Source of the DNA: a virus
Direction: 5' to 3' (one strand)
Length of the DNA: 53,974 nt
Virus record (IMG/VR): IMGVR_UViG_3300032087_001678
Coordinates: 1 to 53,974 of that record
Shown: one piece after another, positions 25,453-31,420 of the stretch
Position numbering within the stretch: the stretch's first letter is position 1
How the letters are laid out: each line of letters starts with the position of its first letter
Notes under the pieces: model-generated
What the model was told of the DNA's origin: nothing
Database searches by the model: none
Seen by the model: only the letters and a program-made list of their open reading frames with translations
Position numbers and translations under genes: made by a program

Positions 25453-25869
25453 ATGAAACAATTATCAAAGCAAATGACCGTAGAAGAATGGGCTTCTACA
25501 TGGGCTGACAAAGAAACAAGAGACTACATCTTGAAGAATGAGAGAGATGAGGTGAGATACCACAACAATGGTAAATCAAGTTTTAATTCTTTGTCTTATC
25601 CTATCTACGATGGTGACTACTACTTCGCATTTATTGGTGACAGTGTAAGGGTGAATGCTAAGTACAATGCTCAAGCTAACAGAGAGCTTAGAAAACTTGC
25701 TAAGTCTTCTCTAAGCAATGATGATCTATTTGACAGAATGCAAGACTACTTTGAGATGCAGTTCAAGAATGTTGGATCAGGTGACTCAATGACTAGAGAA
25801 GAGCTATGGTTCGCAATTCTAGATATCAGAGATGTAAGCGTATGTGATGTTTGCGGAGGAGGTGCGTAA
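25453..25869 (+). CDS. Unknown early protein
   Basis: 138 residues, charged and aromatic-rich, with 'TVEEWASTWADKETRDYILKNERDEVRYHNNG' and a C-terminal 'VSVCDVCGGGA' CxxC pair. It is the first gene after a strong promoter and a near-ideal ribosome site, so high early expression is likely. That position is often used by phage host-takeover proteins, but no family is recognised. Confidence 0.75.
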   Translation: MKQLSKQMTVEEWASTWADKETRDYILKNERDEVRYHNNGKSSFNSLSYPIYDGDYYFAFIGDSVRVNAKYNAQANRELRKLAKSSLSNDDLFDRMQDYFEMQFKNVGSGDSMTREELWFAILDIRDVSVCDVCGGGA

Positions 25870-26153
25870 TGTTTGAATATATCGTATTTGGAATCGTTGA
25901 TAACGCAGTCATGATCCTTGGGGCTATGACTGGATATGAAGTCGAGAAATTTTTACCTAAGCAATTTCAAAAAGGTTTAGGGGTAGTCTTTGGAGCTGGC
26001 ATAGGAAACGCTGTGTCAGACTTCATGGGTGGTGCTGGTACTGGGTCTTGGGACCTAGCCTTTGGCACCGCTCTTGGCTGCATCATAGGGCTGATATTTA
26101 TTCCGCTGTTTGTCATGATTGGCAAGCTCAGAGACAAAAGGAGGGTTAAATAA
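25869..26153 (+). CDS. Small Gly-rich membrane protein
   Basis: 94 residues from the ATG at 25869, chosen over an upstream in-frame start because TAATG couples it to the previous stop and GGAGGAGG lies just before. Hydrophobic segments at about 4-22, 38-57 and 64-85 with Gly-rich turns ('VVFGAGIGNAVSDFMGGAGTG') and a basic C-terminus suggest a 2-3 span inner-membrane protein. The role is unknown. Superinfection exclusion would be one guess. Confidence 0.75.
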   Translation: MFEYIVFGIVDNAVMILGAMTGYEVEKFLPKQFQKGLGVVFGAGIGNAVSDFMGGAGTGSWDLAFGTALGCIIGLIFIPLFVMIGKLRDKRRVK

Positions 26154-26377
26154 TGTACGGCAGAAATGATATTGAAACTATGGAAAAAAAGTTAGTTGAT
26201 CAAGGCGTGACTGACTGGGATTATTTGGAGCATCTCTGGGCTATTGTCCAGAGAGCTTGGAACCCTGAAAGGGATTACAGTGCAATGCTTAAAAATATGT
26301 ACTACAAGAACTTACACGAAGGGGCTAAATTTCCGTTTTCATCTGTAATTAATAACACTACTGAAGAGCAACACTGA
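26153..26377 (+). CDS. Unknown small early protein
   Basis: 74 residues, starting in TAATG overlap with the membrane gene. It has helical sequence 'DIETMEKKLVDQGVTDWDYLEHLWAIVQRAWNPERDYSAM' and no membrane segment. Its TGA stop forms part of the hammerhead-like element that follows. No family is recognised. Confidence 0.7.
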   Translation: MYGRNDIETMEKKLVDQGVTDWDYLEHLWAIVQRAWNPERDYSAMLKNMYYKNLHEGAKFPFSSVINNTTEEQH

Positions 26378-26411
26378 GAGGTGGCGAAACTCCCTTCGGG
26401 GAGTCTAGTGC
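26368..26411 (+). ncRNA. Hammerhead-ribozyme-like element (U7-deleted core)
   Basis: The plus strand reads CTGA-GAG...CGAAAC (26374-26390), then a perfect stem CTCCC/GGGAG (26390-26403) with a TTCG tetraloop, then GTC (26403-26405). This is the hammerhead order CUGAUGAG...CGAAAC-stem III-GUC with U7 missing and stem II reduced to one G-C pair around GTGG. Stem I is weak: GCAACA against TAGTGC gives one pair, a 2x2 loop and three pairs. It lies in the gap between two early genes. It could be a degraded ribozyme or just a stable intercistronic hairpin. Confidence 0.35.
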
Positions 26412-26448
26412 GGGCAATTAAGCCTAAACAAAATTCCTAGGAGGGAAT

Positions 26449-26577
26449 ATGAATTATAAAAAAGAAATAGCAAAAAGAGATAGGGCTACCTATATCACTT
26501 TTGCTTTAATTATGGCAACACCAGTTGTCTTATCAATTTGGTTAGCAATAGCCTTAACTAACGGAGGGCAATCATGA
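26449..26577 (+). CDS. 42-residue single-span membrane peptide
   Basis: MNYKKEIAKRDRATY is followed by a hydrophobic helix of about 22 residues (ITFALIMATPVVLSIWLAIA) and LTNGGQS. AGGAGGG at 26439 is a strong ribosome site, and an ATTCC/GGAAT hairpin (26433-26448) could mask it. The stop overlaps the next start (ATGA). The basic N-terminus predicts inside-N topology. The function is unknown. Confidence 0.75.
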   Translation: MNYKKEIAKRDRATYITFALIMATPVVLSIWLAIALTNGGQS

Positions 26578-27101
26578 AAAAGAATGATTTTAATCTAGAT
26601 GCAATGCACCGTGATACATACGGTGAAGGCAACAGAGCCTATCAATTAAGAAAGGGTCATTGTGATCTATACAGTAAAGACGGCGTAGAGCTGTACTTTT
26701 CTTACGAAACTTTAGTAGCCTTCAAGGTTCCTAACTATCAGTTAGTATCCATTGAAAATTGCTGGGGTACTACAACAGGCAAACACCTTAACTGGATTGG
26801 TGAGCCTAAGGATGCAAGGTTGTCTTCTGGTGACTTTGAGAAAGTAGCTAAAGAATGTCTAGAGCCTTACGGGGTTCTAGATACTTCTGATCCTTCTGAT
26901 CCTATGAAAACTGTAGGCATGGTATCTGCTATGTTTGATCTACTATGTCAAGATGATAAGGAAGCCTCCCTTAAGTATAGAAAGCGTTTCTATGCTGCTG
27001 GTGGTCTTTCTTTTCCCCCCGATTGGGACGAGCTGCCAGCTGCTGAGAGAGCTGAGAGATTAGCCAAGGTTGATAATGTAGCACTCAAGGGGGTGGAATA
27101 A
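26574..27101 (+). CDS. Unknown early protein with phage 'TTTGKHLNWI' domain
   Basis: 175 residues. The N-terminal ~90 residues include 'VELYFSYETLVAFKVPNYQLVSIENCWGTTTGKHLNWIG', a pattern I have met in many phage early proteins (DUF8033-like, from memory). The C-terminal part is helical ('SAMFDLLCQDDKEASLKYRKRFY', 'AAERAERLAKVD'). It is coupled to genes on both sides (ATGA and TAATG). No catalytic motif is seen. Confidence 0.75.
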   Translation: MKKNDFNLDAMHRDTYGEGNRAYQLRKGHCDLYSKDGVELYFSYETLVAFKVPNYQLVSIENCWGTTTGKHLNWIGEPKDARLSSGDFEKVAKECLEPYGVLDTSDPSDPMKTVGMVSAMFDLLCQDDKEASLKYRKRFYAAGGLSFPPDWDELPAAERAERLAKVDNVALKGVE

Positions 27102-27313
27102 TGGATAGCATTAATAAAATAGCTTTACCCGCTGAAAAGTGGGTTGAGCTCTACGCTAGACTTTCTGAATATGTTTTAGAGTATTCATCAATTGATCCAA
27201 TTTATAATGATGATGGCACCAAGACAGAAGAGAAGCAAGACGAGTTCTGCGATATTGTTGATAGCGTAGAAGAGATAATGAGAACAGTTTTAACCAAAGA
27301 GGTGCAATCATGA
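27101..27313 (+). CDS. Unknown small acidic protein
   Basis: 70 residues, acidic, helical: 'AEKWVELYARLSEYVLEYSSID' and 'DEFCDIVDSVEEIMRTVL'. It starts in TAATG overlap and ends four bases into the next gene. It may be an anti-host or regulatory peptide. No family is recognised. Confidence 0.65.
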   Translation: MDSINKIALPAEKWVELYARLSEYVLEYSSIDPIYNDDGTKTEEKQDEFCDIVDSVEEIMRTVLTKEVQS

Positions 27314-27585
27314 ATGAACTTAATGATAAAAATTTGCGTAACGACTTTTTAAATGCTCACAAGTATTTAGCTGAAGCTGATAGCTGGGATGAACTTCTCT
27401 GGGATTATTTTGACGGTGATGACATCTTTAATGGTGATGCTAAATCACTTAACCAAGGAGTAGCGAGGGGTATTAATTTATACCTCTGTGAGCCAGATAA
27501 ATATGAAGCTTATAATGAAGGCTGGACAATGGGATGCGGTTGGAGCATTCCAACGCTGGTCCAATATATTTCTAGGTGGGCATAA
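27310..27585 (+). CDS. Unknown small acidic, Trp-rich protein
   Basis: 91 residues with repeated Trp/Asp clusters ('EADSWDELLWDYFDGDDIF') and '[21 protein letters not shown]' at the end. It overlaps the previous stop (ATGA) and the next gene by 10 bp. Strong negative charge suggests a DNA-mimic or protein-binding role, but this is a guess. Confidence 0.65.
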   Translation: MNELNDKNLRNDFLNAHKYLAEADSWDELLWDYFDGDDIFNGDAKSLNQGVARGINLYLCEPDKYEAYNEGWTMGCGWSIPTLVQYISRWA

Positions 27586-27845
27586 TGAATAGCATTTATG
27601 AAAAAGCTTTAGAGGTTTTCAACTCTGGACTCTTCCTGCAAATGGAAGGGTCCTTTGGGAGATACTATGTCAACACCTTTATAGATTCAGGAATTATCAA
27701 AACCCTTGATGAAAAAGGATCGTTAATAACTGACGGCTACGGTAGAGAAGTCCAGCTGAAAAAATTTGTTATAGACAATGACAGAATTGATCAGCTTTGG
27801 ATGGATGAGCCAGACTTTATGGAGGATCTTGAAGGTGACTTGTAA
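27576..27845 (+). CDS. Unknown small protein
   Basis: 89 residues, mixed alpha/beta. '[42 protein letters not shown]' looks like a small beta barrel. The C-terminal acidic stretch '[13 protein letters not shown]' overlaps the NrdR-like gene by 11 bp. No family is recognised. Confidence 0.65.
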   Translation: MGIMNSIYEKALEVFNSGLFLQMEGSFGRYYVNTFIDSGIIKTLDEKGSLITDGYGREVQLKKFVIDNDRIDQLWMDEPDFMEDLEGDL

Positions 27846-27981
27846 AGATTGTGAAGGCAGATCTAGAGTCGTTGATGTGCGTAAATTTGTTGACGGCTCA
27901 GTAGTAAAACGCAGGCGGGAATGTCTGGAATGTAAGAGAAGATTTACAACTTACGAGGAGGAATACAAAAGAAAAAGTTAA
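27835..27981 (+). CDS. NrdR-type zinc ribbon, stand-alone
   Basis: 48 residues from GTG 27835, preferred over the longer open frame because GGAGGA lies eight bases upstream. The protein reads '[17 protein letters not shown]', then '[20 protein letters not shown]', which is the NrdR zinc ribbon with both Cys pairs and the basic DNA-binding strand. The ATP-cone that senses dATP in full NrdR is absent. Full NrdR represses ribonucleotide reductase genes. A ribbon-only version could act as a constitutive or dominant competitor at NrdR boxes. It is the last gene before a terminator. Confidence 0.82.
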   Translation: MTCKDCEGRSRVVDVRKFVDGSVVKRRRECLECKRRFTTYEEEYKRKS

Positions 27982-27999
27982 TACAAATAAAACAATTAA

Positions 28000-28028
28000 G
28001 AGCGGGGTTTTTACTCCGCTTTTTTTTA
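28000..28028 (+). terminator. Rho-independent terminator of the early operon
   Basis: AGCGGGG (28001-28007) pairs with CTCCGCT (28014-28020), including one G-T pair, around a TTTTTA loop. A run of eight or more T follows. It lies 20 bases after the NrdR-like stop. Confidence 0.92.
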
Positions 28029-28087
28029 TCTTTTTTAAATGTCAAGACTGTTTTTAATTTTTCTTTTTGGTAATATGGAAAGTTCCG

Positions 28088-28264
28088 ATGTTAGTTAAAG
28101 AAGCAATAATCAAAGTAGCCAGAGAGCTCAAAAACAAAGAAGAGAAAACATATCAAGATCCAAATCTATTGGAAGGATATCCACAAGATCTTAATCAAGA
28201 CGACATCAAAAAAGCTATGCTTGCTATAGCTGCTGTATCAGAAACAATAGTTAATCTATATTAG
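28088..28264 (+). CDS. Unknown small helical protein
   Basis: 58 residues from ATG 28088 (GGAAAG just upstream). A longer reading from TTG 28067 exists but is less likely. The sequence is helical: 'MLVKEAIIKVARELKNKEEKTY' and 'DDIKKAMLAIAAVSETIVNLY'. It follows the terminator and converges with the leftward small-gene cluster, overlapping its last gene by nine bases. It may have its own weak promoter. Confidence 0.5.
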   Translation: MLVKEAIIKVARELKNKEEKTYQDPNLLEGYPQDLNQDDIKKAMLAIAAVSETIVNLY

Positions 28265-28453
28265 ATCTATTTCCCTGTAGGCATCTTCAAAATTGTTCCC
28301 TAACTTGGACCATTCAAGATCCCCATCAAGTTTATAAATCCAGCCACTAACTTTATGTTTTTTACCGTATGGGTTTTTAGGGACCCATCTTAAACTTACC
28401 CTATCAAAACCTCTTTCCTTAAATCTAAGTATCAGTTCTGCCTTTTTGCTCAT
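28256..28453 (-). CDS. Unknown small basic protein
   Basis: 65 residues, basic N-terminus 'MSKKAELILRFKERGFDRVSLRWVPKNPYGKKHKV', then 'GWIYKLDGDLEWSKLGNNFEDAYREIDLI', probably an alpha/beta fold. It is the last gene of the leftward replication cluster. It overlaps the 54-codon gene upstream by 29 bp and the convergent plus-strand gene by nine. Confidence 0.65.
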   Translation of the reverse strand: MSKKAELILRFKERGFDRVSLRWVPKNPYGKKHKVSGWIYKLDGDLEWSKLGNNFEDAYREIDLI

Positions 28454-28589
28454 AATAATCTTCCCAATATTCCTCGAATATTTTTCTAAATTGTTTAAGG
28501 GTGGGGATAGTGACTTTTGAAGCAGACTTTAATTTAGAAACATAATCTCTATATGCTTGAACTAACTGTTTCTCTGTATATAAAACCAT
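28425..28589 (-). CDS. Small conserved-type phage protein (LYTEKQL motif)
   Basis: 54 residues, MVLYTEKQLVQAYRDYVSKL, then 'VTIPTLKQFRKIFEEYWEDYYE'. A short protein with 'LYTE-x-QL' near the start and 'PTLxxFRxIFE' later occurs in marine T4-like and pelagic phages, from memory. It is helical and soluble. The start lies three bases past the stop of the 58-codon gene. Confidence 0.7.
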   Translation of the reverse strand: MVLYTEKQLVQAYRDYVSKLKSASKVTIPTLKQFRKIFEEYWEDYYEQKGRTDT

Positions 28590-28592
28590 TCA

Positions 28593-28769
28593 TCAATGTA
28601 GCGTCACTCTGTCATTACTATCATAAACGAAAACTTCATTTAATTCACCTATGACATCAATACCTATACGGTGCAAAGCATCTTCTGCCTCTTCAGAGTC
28701 TGGTGCTATGATGATGAATTGTTGAGGCTCTAGCTGGTCTTTGACTAACTCGCCATAGAAGATCTTCAT
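28593..28769 (-). CDS. Unknown 58-residue protein
   Basis: MKIFYGELVKDQLEPQQF, then 'IIIAPDSEEAEDALHRIGID', ending 'NEVFVYDSNDRVTLH'. The beta-alpha-beta pattern suggests a ferredoxin-like mini domain. The start overlaps the stop of the DUF6321-like gene (ATGA), which supports translation. No function is known. Confidence 0.7.
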   Translation of the reverse strand: MKIFYGELVKDQLEPQQFIIIAPDSEEAEDALHRIGIDVIGELNEVFVYDSNDRVTLH

Positions 28770-29110
28770 TTCTTTGGAGGAGATTTTTTACTTCCCCCCG
28801 AACCTGACCAGAGCTTCTTCCTAGCCCAGTAGTTCGCAGAGAATTTATCATTCTTAGTAAGCCCCCCTGATTTGTTTTTGATTCCAGCGGATCGTGCAAG
28901 ATAAGACTTCCTAGCTTTACTAGAATAATTATGCCCATAATCTTTATGCCCAAATCTGACAACTTTAATTTCATTACCTTTCTTAGCTAGCACTTCCATT
29001 TTGTGCTTGCTTGATCCTGTATTTCTTCTTGGTTTATTAAATCCTGGATACTTCTTGCCACGATACATAACGCCACCAGAGACTCTTTTTGTGTCTTTAA
29101 CTGTTGCCAT
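28766..29110 (-). CDS. Basic phage protein (DUF6321-like)
   Basis: 114 residues, very Lys/Gly/Ser-rich. 'VSGGVMYRGKKYPGFNKPRRN', 'GHKDYGHNYSSKARKSYLARSAGI' and 'FSANYWARKKLWSG' match DUF6321-type phage proteins as I know them. The strong positive charge suggests nucleic-acid or capsid-interior binding. It overlaps the next gene upstream by one base. Confidence 0.7.
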   Translation of the reverse strand: MATVKDTKRVSGGVMYRGKKYPGFNKPRRNTGSSKHKMEVLAKKGNEIKVVRFGHKDYGHNYSSKARKSYLARSAGIKNKSGGLTKNDKFSANYWARKKLWSGSGGSKKSPPKK

Positions 29111-29352
29111 TACTTCCTCCTATACCTTGCGGTTTTTCTTGCAATCTTTTTAGGTTGTTTAACGAATTGTTTACCAGCTTTATTACCTTTAGCTTTAGCT
29201 CTATTGGTAGCTGCTTTCTCTGCCTTTGTTAAGGCTTTCCATGCTTTATCTGGTAAGTATCTCTTTTTTCCCCGACTAGGCTTGCCGTCAGAAGTTCTCC
29301 ACTTTTGCTTGCCCCACATTTTAAGGGATTTTTGAGATTTTTTTAATGCCAT
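29110..29352 (-). CDS. Small Lys/Arg-rich phage protein (DUF5872-like)
   Basis: 80 residues, about one third Lys/Arg. 'KWRTSDGKPSRGKKRYLPDKAWKALTKAEKAATNRAKA' and 'KQFVKQPKKIARKTARYRRK' resemble a family (DUF5872-like, from memory) common in aquatic viruses. It is probably a DNA-binding or packaged basic protein. Confidence 0.7.
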   Translation of the reverse strand: MALKKSQKSLKMWGKQKWRTSDGKPSRGKKRYLPDKAWKALTKAEKAATNRAKAKGNKAGKQFVKQPKKIARKTARYRRK

Positions 29353-29370
29353 TATTTAAAATACTTATAC

Positions 29371-29577
29371 TTATTTATAATTTTTATTAATGTTTCTTGG
29401 TTTTCTTCTGCGTCTTACTTTTTTAACAGGTTTTGCTGGTTTACCTTCTTTGACCCAAAATAACTTTGCTACTTTCCAACCGTCTTTGAGCCAATTCCAA
29501 AATCCTACAACGCATTTTTTAAGCCAGTTCCAAAAACCAAGCCACCATTTTTTTAATTGATCTATACCGAAATACAT
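29371..29577 (-). CDS. Amphipathic Trp-rich basic peptide
   Basis: 68 residues. The first half has the repeat 'GFWNWLK' twice inside an aromatic amphipathic helix ('WWLGFWNWLKKCVVGFWNWLK', split across about 11-31). The second half is a Lys/Arg tail ending 'RRRRKPRNINKNYK'. This looks membrane-active, like an antimicrobial or membrane-binding peptide. It is flanked by other basic mini-genes and overlaps the next by one base. Confidence 0.65.
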   Translation of the reverse strand: MYFGIDQLKKWWLGFWNWLKKCVVGFWNWLKDGWKVAKLFWVKEGKPAKPVKKVRRRRKPRNINKNYK

Positions 29578-29807
29578 TATCTATATCCTCCGCCAGCTTT
29601 TTTATAGGCTACTGCTAGCATTTGTGCCTTTCTTGCAGACCATTGACCTGCTCTACCACCTTTTGTGCCTGCTTTAATTTGATTAAACAAGCGTTTACGC
29701 ATAGCTGGTTTAGTATAATTACCTGCTGCATTTACTGTGGACTTTTTCTTTGTGGTCTTTTTACTTTTTCTTACCACTTTTTTTCCTGAGTCTTTTAAAG
29801 TCAGCAC
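29577..29807 (-). CDS. Small basic phage protein ('GRAGQWSARKAQ' family)
   Basis: 76 residues. A Lys-rich N-terminus is followed by 'NYTKPAMRKRLFNQIKAGTKGGRAGQWSARKAQMLA' (in two halves) and 'YKKAGGGYR'. I know this C-terminal module from many marine phages as a conserved hypothetical. It is probably nucleic-acid binding. It overlaps the next upstream mini-gene by 47 bp. Confidence 0.72.
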   Translation of the reverse strand: MLTLKDSGKKVVRKSKKTTKKKSTVNAAGNYTKPAMRKRLFNQIKAGTKGGRAGQWSARKAQMLAVAYKKAGGGYR

Positions 29808-29880
29808 CTGTAATTTTATTTCTAGGCGGTGCGACTCTAGCTAGTTTCTTTTGTTTTGGTGAATACTTTTTAAATGGCAT
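29761..29880 (-). CDS. 39-residue basic phage peptide
   Basis: MPFKKYSPKQKKLARVAPPR, then 'NKITGADFKRLRKKSGKKK'. The 'KYSxKQKKLAxVAxPRxKITGADF' pattern recurs in marine phage small proteins, from memory. Its stop lies inside the neighbouring gene. It starts one base into the 24-residue gene's stop. Confidence 0.68.
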   Translation of the reverse strand: MPFKKYSPKQKKLARVAPPRNKITGADFKRLRKKSGKKK

Positions 29881-29954
29881 TACTTCTTCTTCCCCTTTTT
29901 AGCTTTCTTTTTTTTAGGCTTTCCATAACCCATACCTTTTTTACCATAACCCAT
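29880..29954 (-). CDS. 24-residue Gly/Tyr/Lys peptide
   Basis: MGYGKKGMGYGKPKKKKAKK plus GKKK. It is coupled to both neighbours by one-base overlaps (TAATG), which argues for translation. Similar 'MGYG...K' peptides occur in aquatic phages, from memory. It is probably a DNA- or RNA-coating peptide. Confidence 0.6.
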   Translation of the reverse strand: MGYGKKGMGYGKPKKKKAKKGKKK

Positions 29955-30139
29955 TATTTTTTCCTCCAAGATTTTTTAGCTTTAGCCTTTGCCTTTTGAG
30001 ATAGATCTCCATAATGGAATAACTTAACGCTAGATGCTGAATGCCTTACACCAGAGTGTAAAGATCCGTCTGGCATTTTATGGTATCCGCCTTTATGTAA
30101 AGTTCCATCCTTTTTGTAGTGGTTCACGCCTTTTGCCAT
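29954..30139 (-). CDS. Small basic His-rich protein
   Basis: 61 residues: 'HYKKDGTLHKGGYHKMPDGSLHSGVRHSA' holds two 'DGxLHxG' units with several His, perhaps a metal-binding beta hairpin pair. It ends in 'KAKAKAKKSWRKK'. It overlaps the 112-residue gene by 47 bp. Confidence 0.65.
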   Translation of the reverse strand: MAKGVNHYKKDGTLHKGGYHKMPDGSLHSGVRHSASSVKLFHYGDLSQKAKAKAKKSWRKK

Positions 30140-30431
30140 TTTTATCCTTAAATATTCTAACTACTCTATGATAAACCATGTCTTTCATGCCTTTCATAGT
30201 TTTATTATGTTCTGGTAATTCCTCCCATGCCTTTTTTCTTTCTTCCCGAGTTGGCAAGCTAGCAATGGTTTGTGGGATTCCCATCTGCATAGATAGAAGA
30301 TACACTAAATCAAACCATTTTTCATCTATGTCTGATATGTACTCTAGGCGTTCTTTATGAGACTTTAACAAGCCAATATTGTAGGCGTAGGCAAGAGCAT
30401 CAACCTGACCAGATTTGTCAGTGTGTTTCAT
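30093..30431 (-). CDS. Unknown protein
   Basis: 112 residues, helical: 'DALAYAYNIGLLKSHKERLEYISDIDEKWFDLVYLLSMQMG' and 'TREERKKAWEELPEHN', ending basic. It overlaps the DUF3310 gene by 14 bp and the His-rich gene by 47. The role in replication or assembly is unknown. Confidence 0.65.
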   Translation of the reverse strand: MKHTDKSGQVDALAYAYNIGLLKSHKERLEYISDIDEKWFDLVYLLSMQMGIPQTIASLPTREERKKAWEELPEHNKTMKGMKDMVYHRVVRIFKDKNGKRREPLQKGWNFT

Positions 30432-30660
30432 GCATTCTTTGCTTTACCTTCTCAATTAATCTATTGAGATACCATTGAGCTTTGTAAAGATCTTCAAGCT
30501 CATTTTTATGCTTGGCATGGTATCGCCATAAATACTTAATAGAGTTGCACTGTGATACAACCTCTTTTGAATTTGGATTAAGGGACGCAACTGTCTCTAG
30601 TGCGTCAATGCATTCTATTTCACCCGCTTTGTAGTGATCTGGATTTATATTATCTTTCAT
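30418..30660 (-). CDS. DUF3310 (SaV-like) phage protein
   Basis: 80 residues. 'NPDHYKAGEIECIDALE', 'NSIKYLWRYHAKHKNELEDLYKAQWYLNRLIEKV' is the full DUF3310 pattern. The family is often called a nucleotide-kinase-like protein, but its activity is not established. It lies among DNA metabolism genes, overlapping the Ref-like nuclease by four bases (ATGA). Confidence 0.88.
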   Translation of the reverse strand: MKDNINPDHYKAGEIECIDALETVASLNPNSKEVVSQCNSIKYLWRYHAKHKNELEDLYKAQWYLNRLIEKVKQRMHETH

Positions 30661-30950
30661 ATTAATTCTTTAACCTTCTGCAATAAACTTTCTTCTGTTC
30701 CGTAGCGTTCTTCAAACTCATGTTTAAAAGGATGCCTAGAAACATAAAACTCGCTATTTACACCTTCTCTATGATGTCTAAAACATAGAGGTATTGTTTT
30801 TAAATGTGCGTCTGGCTTAGTCTTACCGTCTATGTGATGAACTTCAGCTGGACTATCACAATCATAGTGAACTCTACATACTATGCAGCCTAGCTGCACG
30901 ATTGAGTTCATCCATAGTTTTTCCTGTTTGTTTGGGTTTCTGCCTTTCAT
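30657..30950 (-). CDS. Ref-like HNH nuclease
   Basis: 97 residues. 'MNSIVQLGCIVCRVHYDCDSPAEVHHIDG', 'KTIPLCFRHHREG' and 'FKHEFEERYGTEESLL' match the RecA-dependent nuclease Ref of phage P1 and related recombination-enhancement proteins. Key Cys pair, H-H and H-H residues are all visible. It would cut at RecA filaments and aid recombination. It overlaps the 73-residue gene by 77 bp. Confidence 0.82.
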   Translation of the reverse strand: MKGRNPNKQEKLWMNSIVQLGCIVCRVHYDCDSPAEVHHIDGKTKPDAHLKTIPLCFRHHREGVNSEFYVSRHPFKHEFEERYGTEESLLQKVKELI

Positions 30951-31095
30951 ATTCGTTATATAAAAAGTTTAAATTACTTAAAACATATTCATTATAAGGC
31001 TTTCCAAACTCTGTGTAATTACTATTTCTTGGTCTGCTATACATATGCTCTTGATGCATACGACTACAAAAGTCTTCAAAAGTTTCACGCTCCAT
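30874..31095 (-). CDS. Unknown small protein
   Basis: 73 residues: 'MERETFEDFCSRMHQEHMY', 'GKPYNEYVLSNLNFLYNEYERQ'. Helical and soluble. Its 3' part overlaps the Ref-like gene by 77 bp and its start overlaps the gene upstream by 11 bp. No function is recognised. Confidence 0.55.
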   Translation of the reverse strand: MERETFEDFCSRMHQEHMYSRPRNSNYTEFGKPYNEYVLSNLNFLYNEYERQKPKQTGKTMDELNRAARLHSM

Positions 31096-31420
31096 ATCTA
31101 CTCCTCTCTAATCTATAGTTGGCTTGTTTAGTTCTCCATTCCTCGAACTGCATATCTACAGCAGCTTTCTCTGTCTGTAATGCGTCAAGTCTGGCTTTTG
31201 CCTTAGCTACTAACAATGATGCTTCGTAGTAAGGGTCTGATGCTTCAGCCTTGGATTTCTGGGCATTGTAGCTACGCTCCCCATCTTCCTTAGCTTTACA
31301 TAGCTCGATCCAGAATACTCTTTTGAGATTTACTTCTGACTTAAGTACATCAACCCTAGCCTCTGATATGTTAGGTATGATGTCTCTTAACTGTTGATGA
31401 AAGTTTTCAGATTGGTCCAT
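31085..31420 (-). CDS. Unknown coiled-coil protein
   Basis: 111 residues, nearly all helix: 'VDVLKSEVNLKRVFWIELCKAKEDGERSYNAQKSKAE' and 'ASLLVAKAKARLDALQTEKAAVDMQFEEWRTKQ'. It overlaps dnaB by 14 bp. It resembles small helical phage proteins near replication genes. No motif for activity is present. Confidence 0.65.
   Translation of the reverse strand: MDQSENFHQQLRDIIPNISEARVDVLKSEVNLKRVFWIELCKAKEDGERSYNAQKSKAEASDPYYEASLLVAKAKARLDALQTEKAAVDMQFEEWRTKQANYRLERSRYGA

Noticed and set aside
26378-26448. tRNA or known riboswitch in the early-gene gap
   Set aside because: No cloverleaf, T-loop or CCA, and no match to remembered SAM-II, SAM-V, preQ1 or glnA consensus. Only the hammerhead-like layout remained.
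28693-28974. Minus-strand 93-codon frame over the DUF6321-like gene
   Set aside because: It lies in a different frame of two supported genes (28593-28769 and 28766-29110) and has no ribosome site. Its sequence looks like a shifted Ser/Arg-rich shadow.
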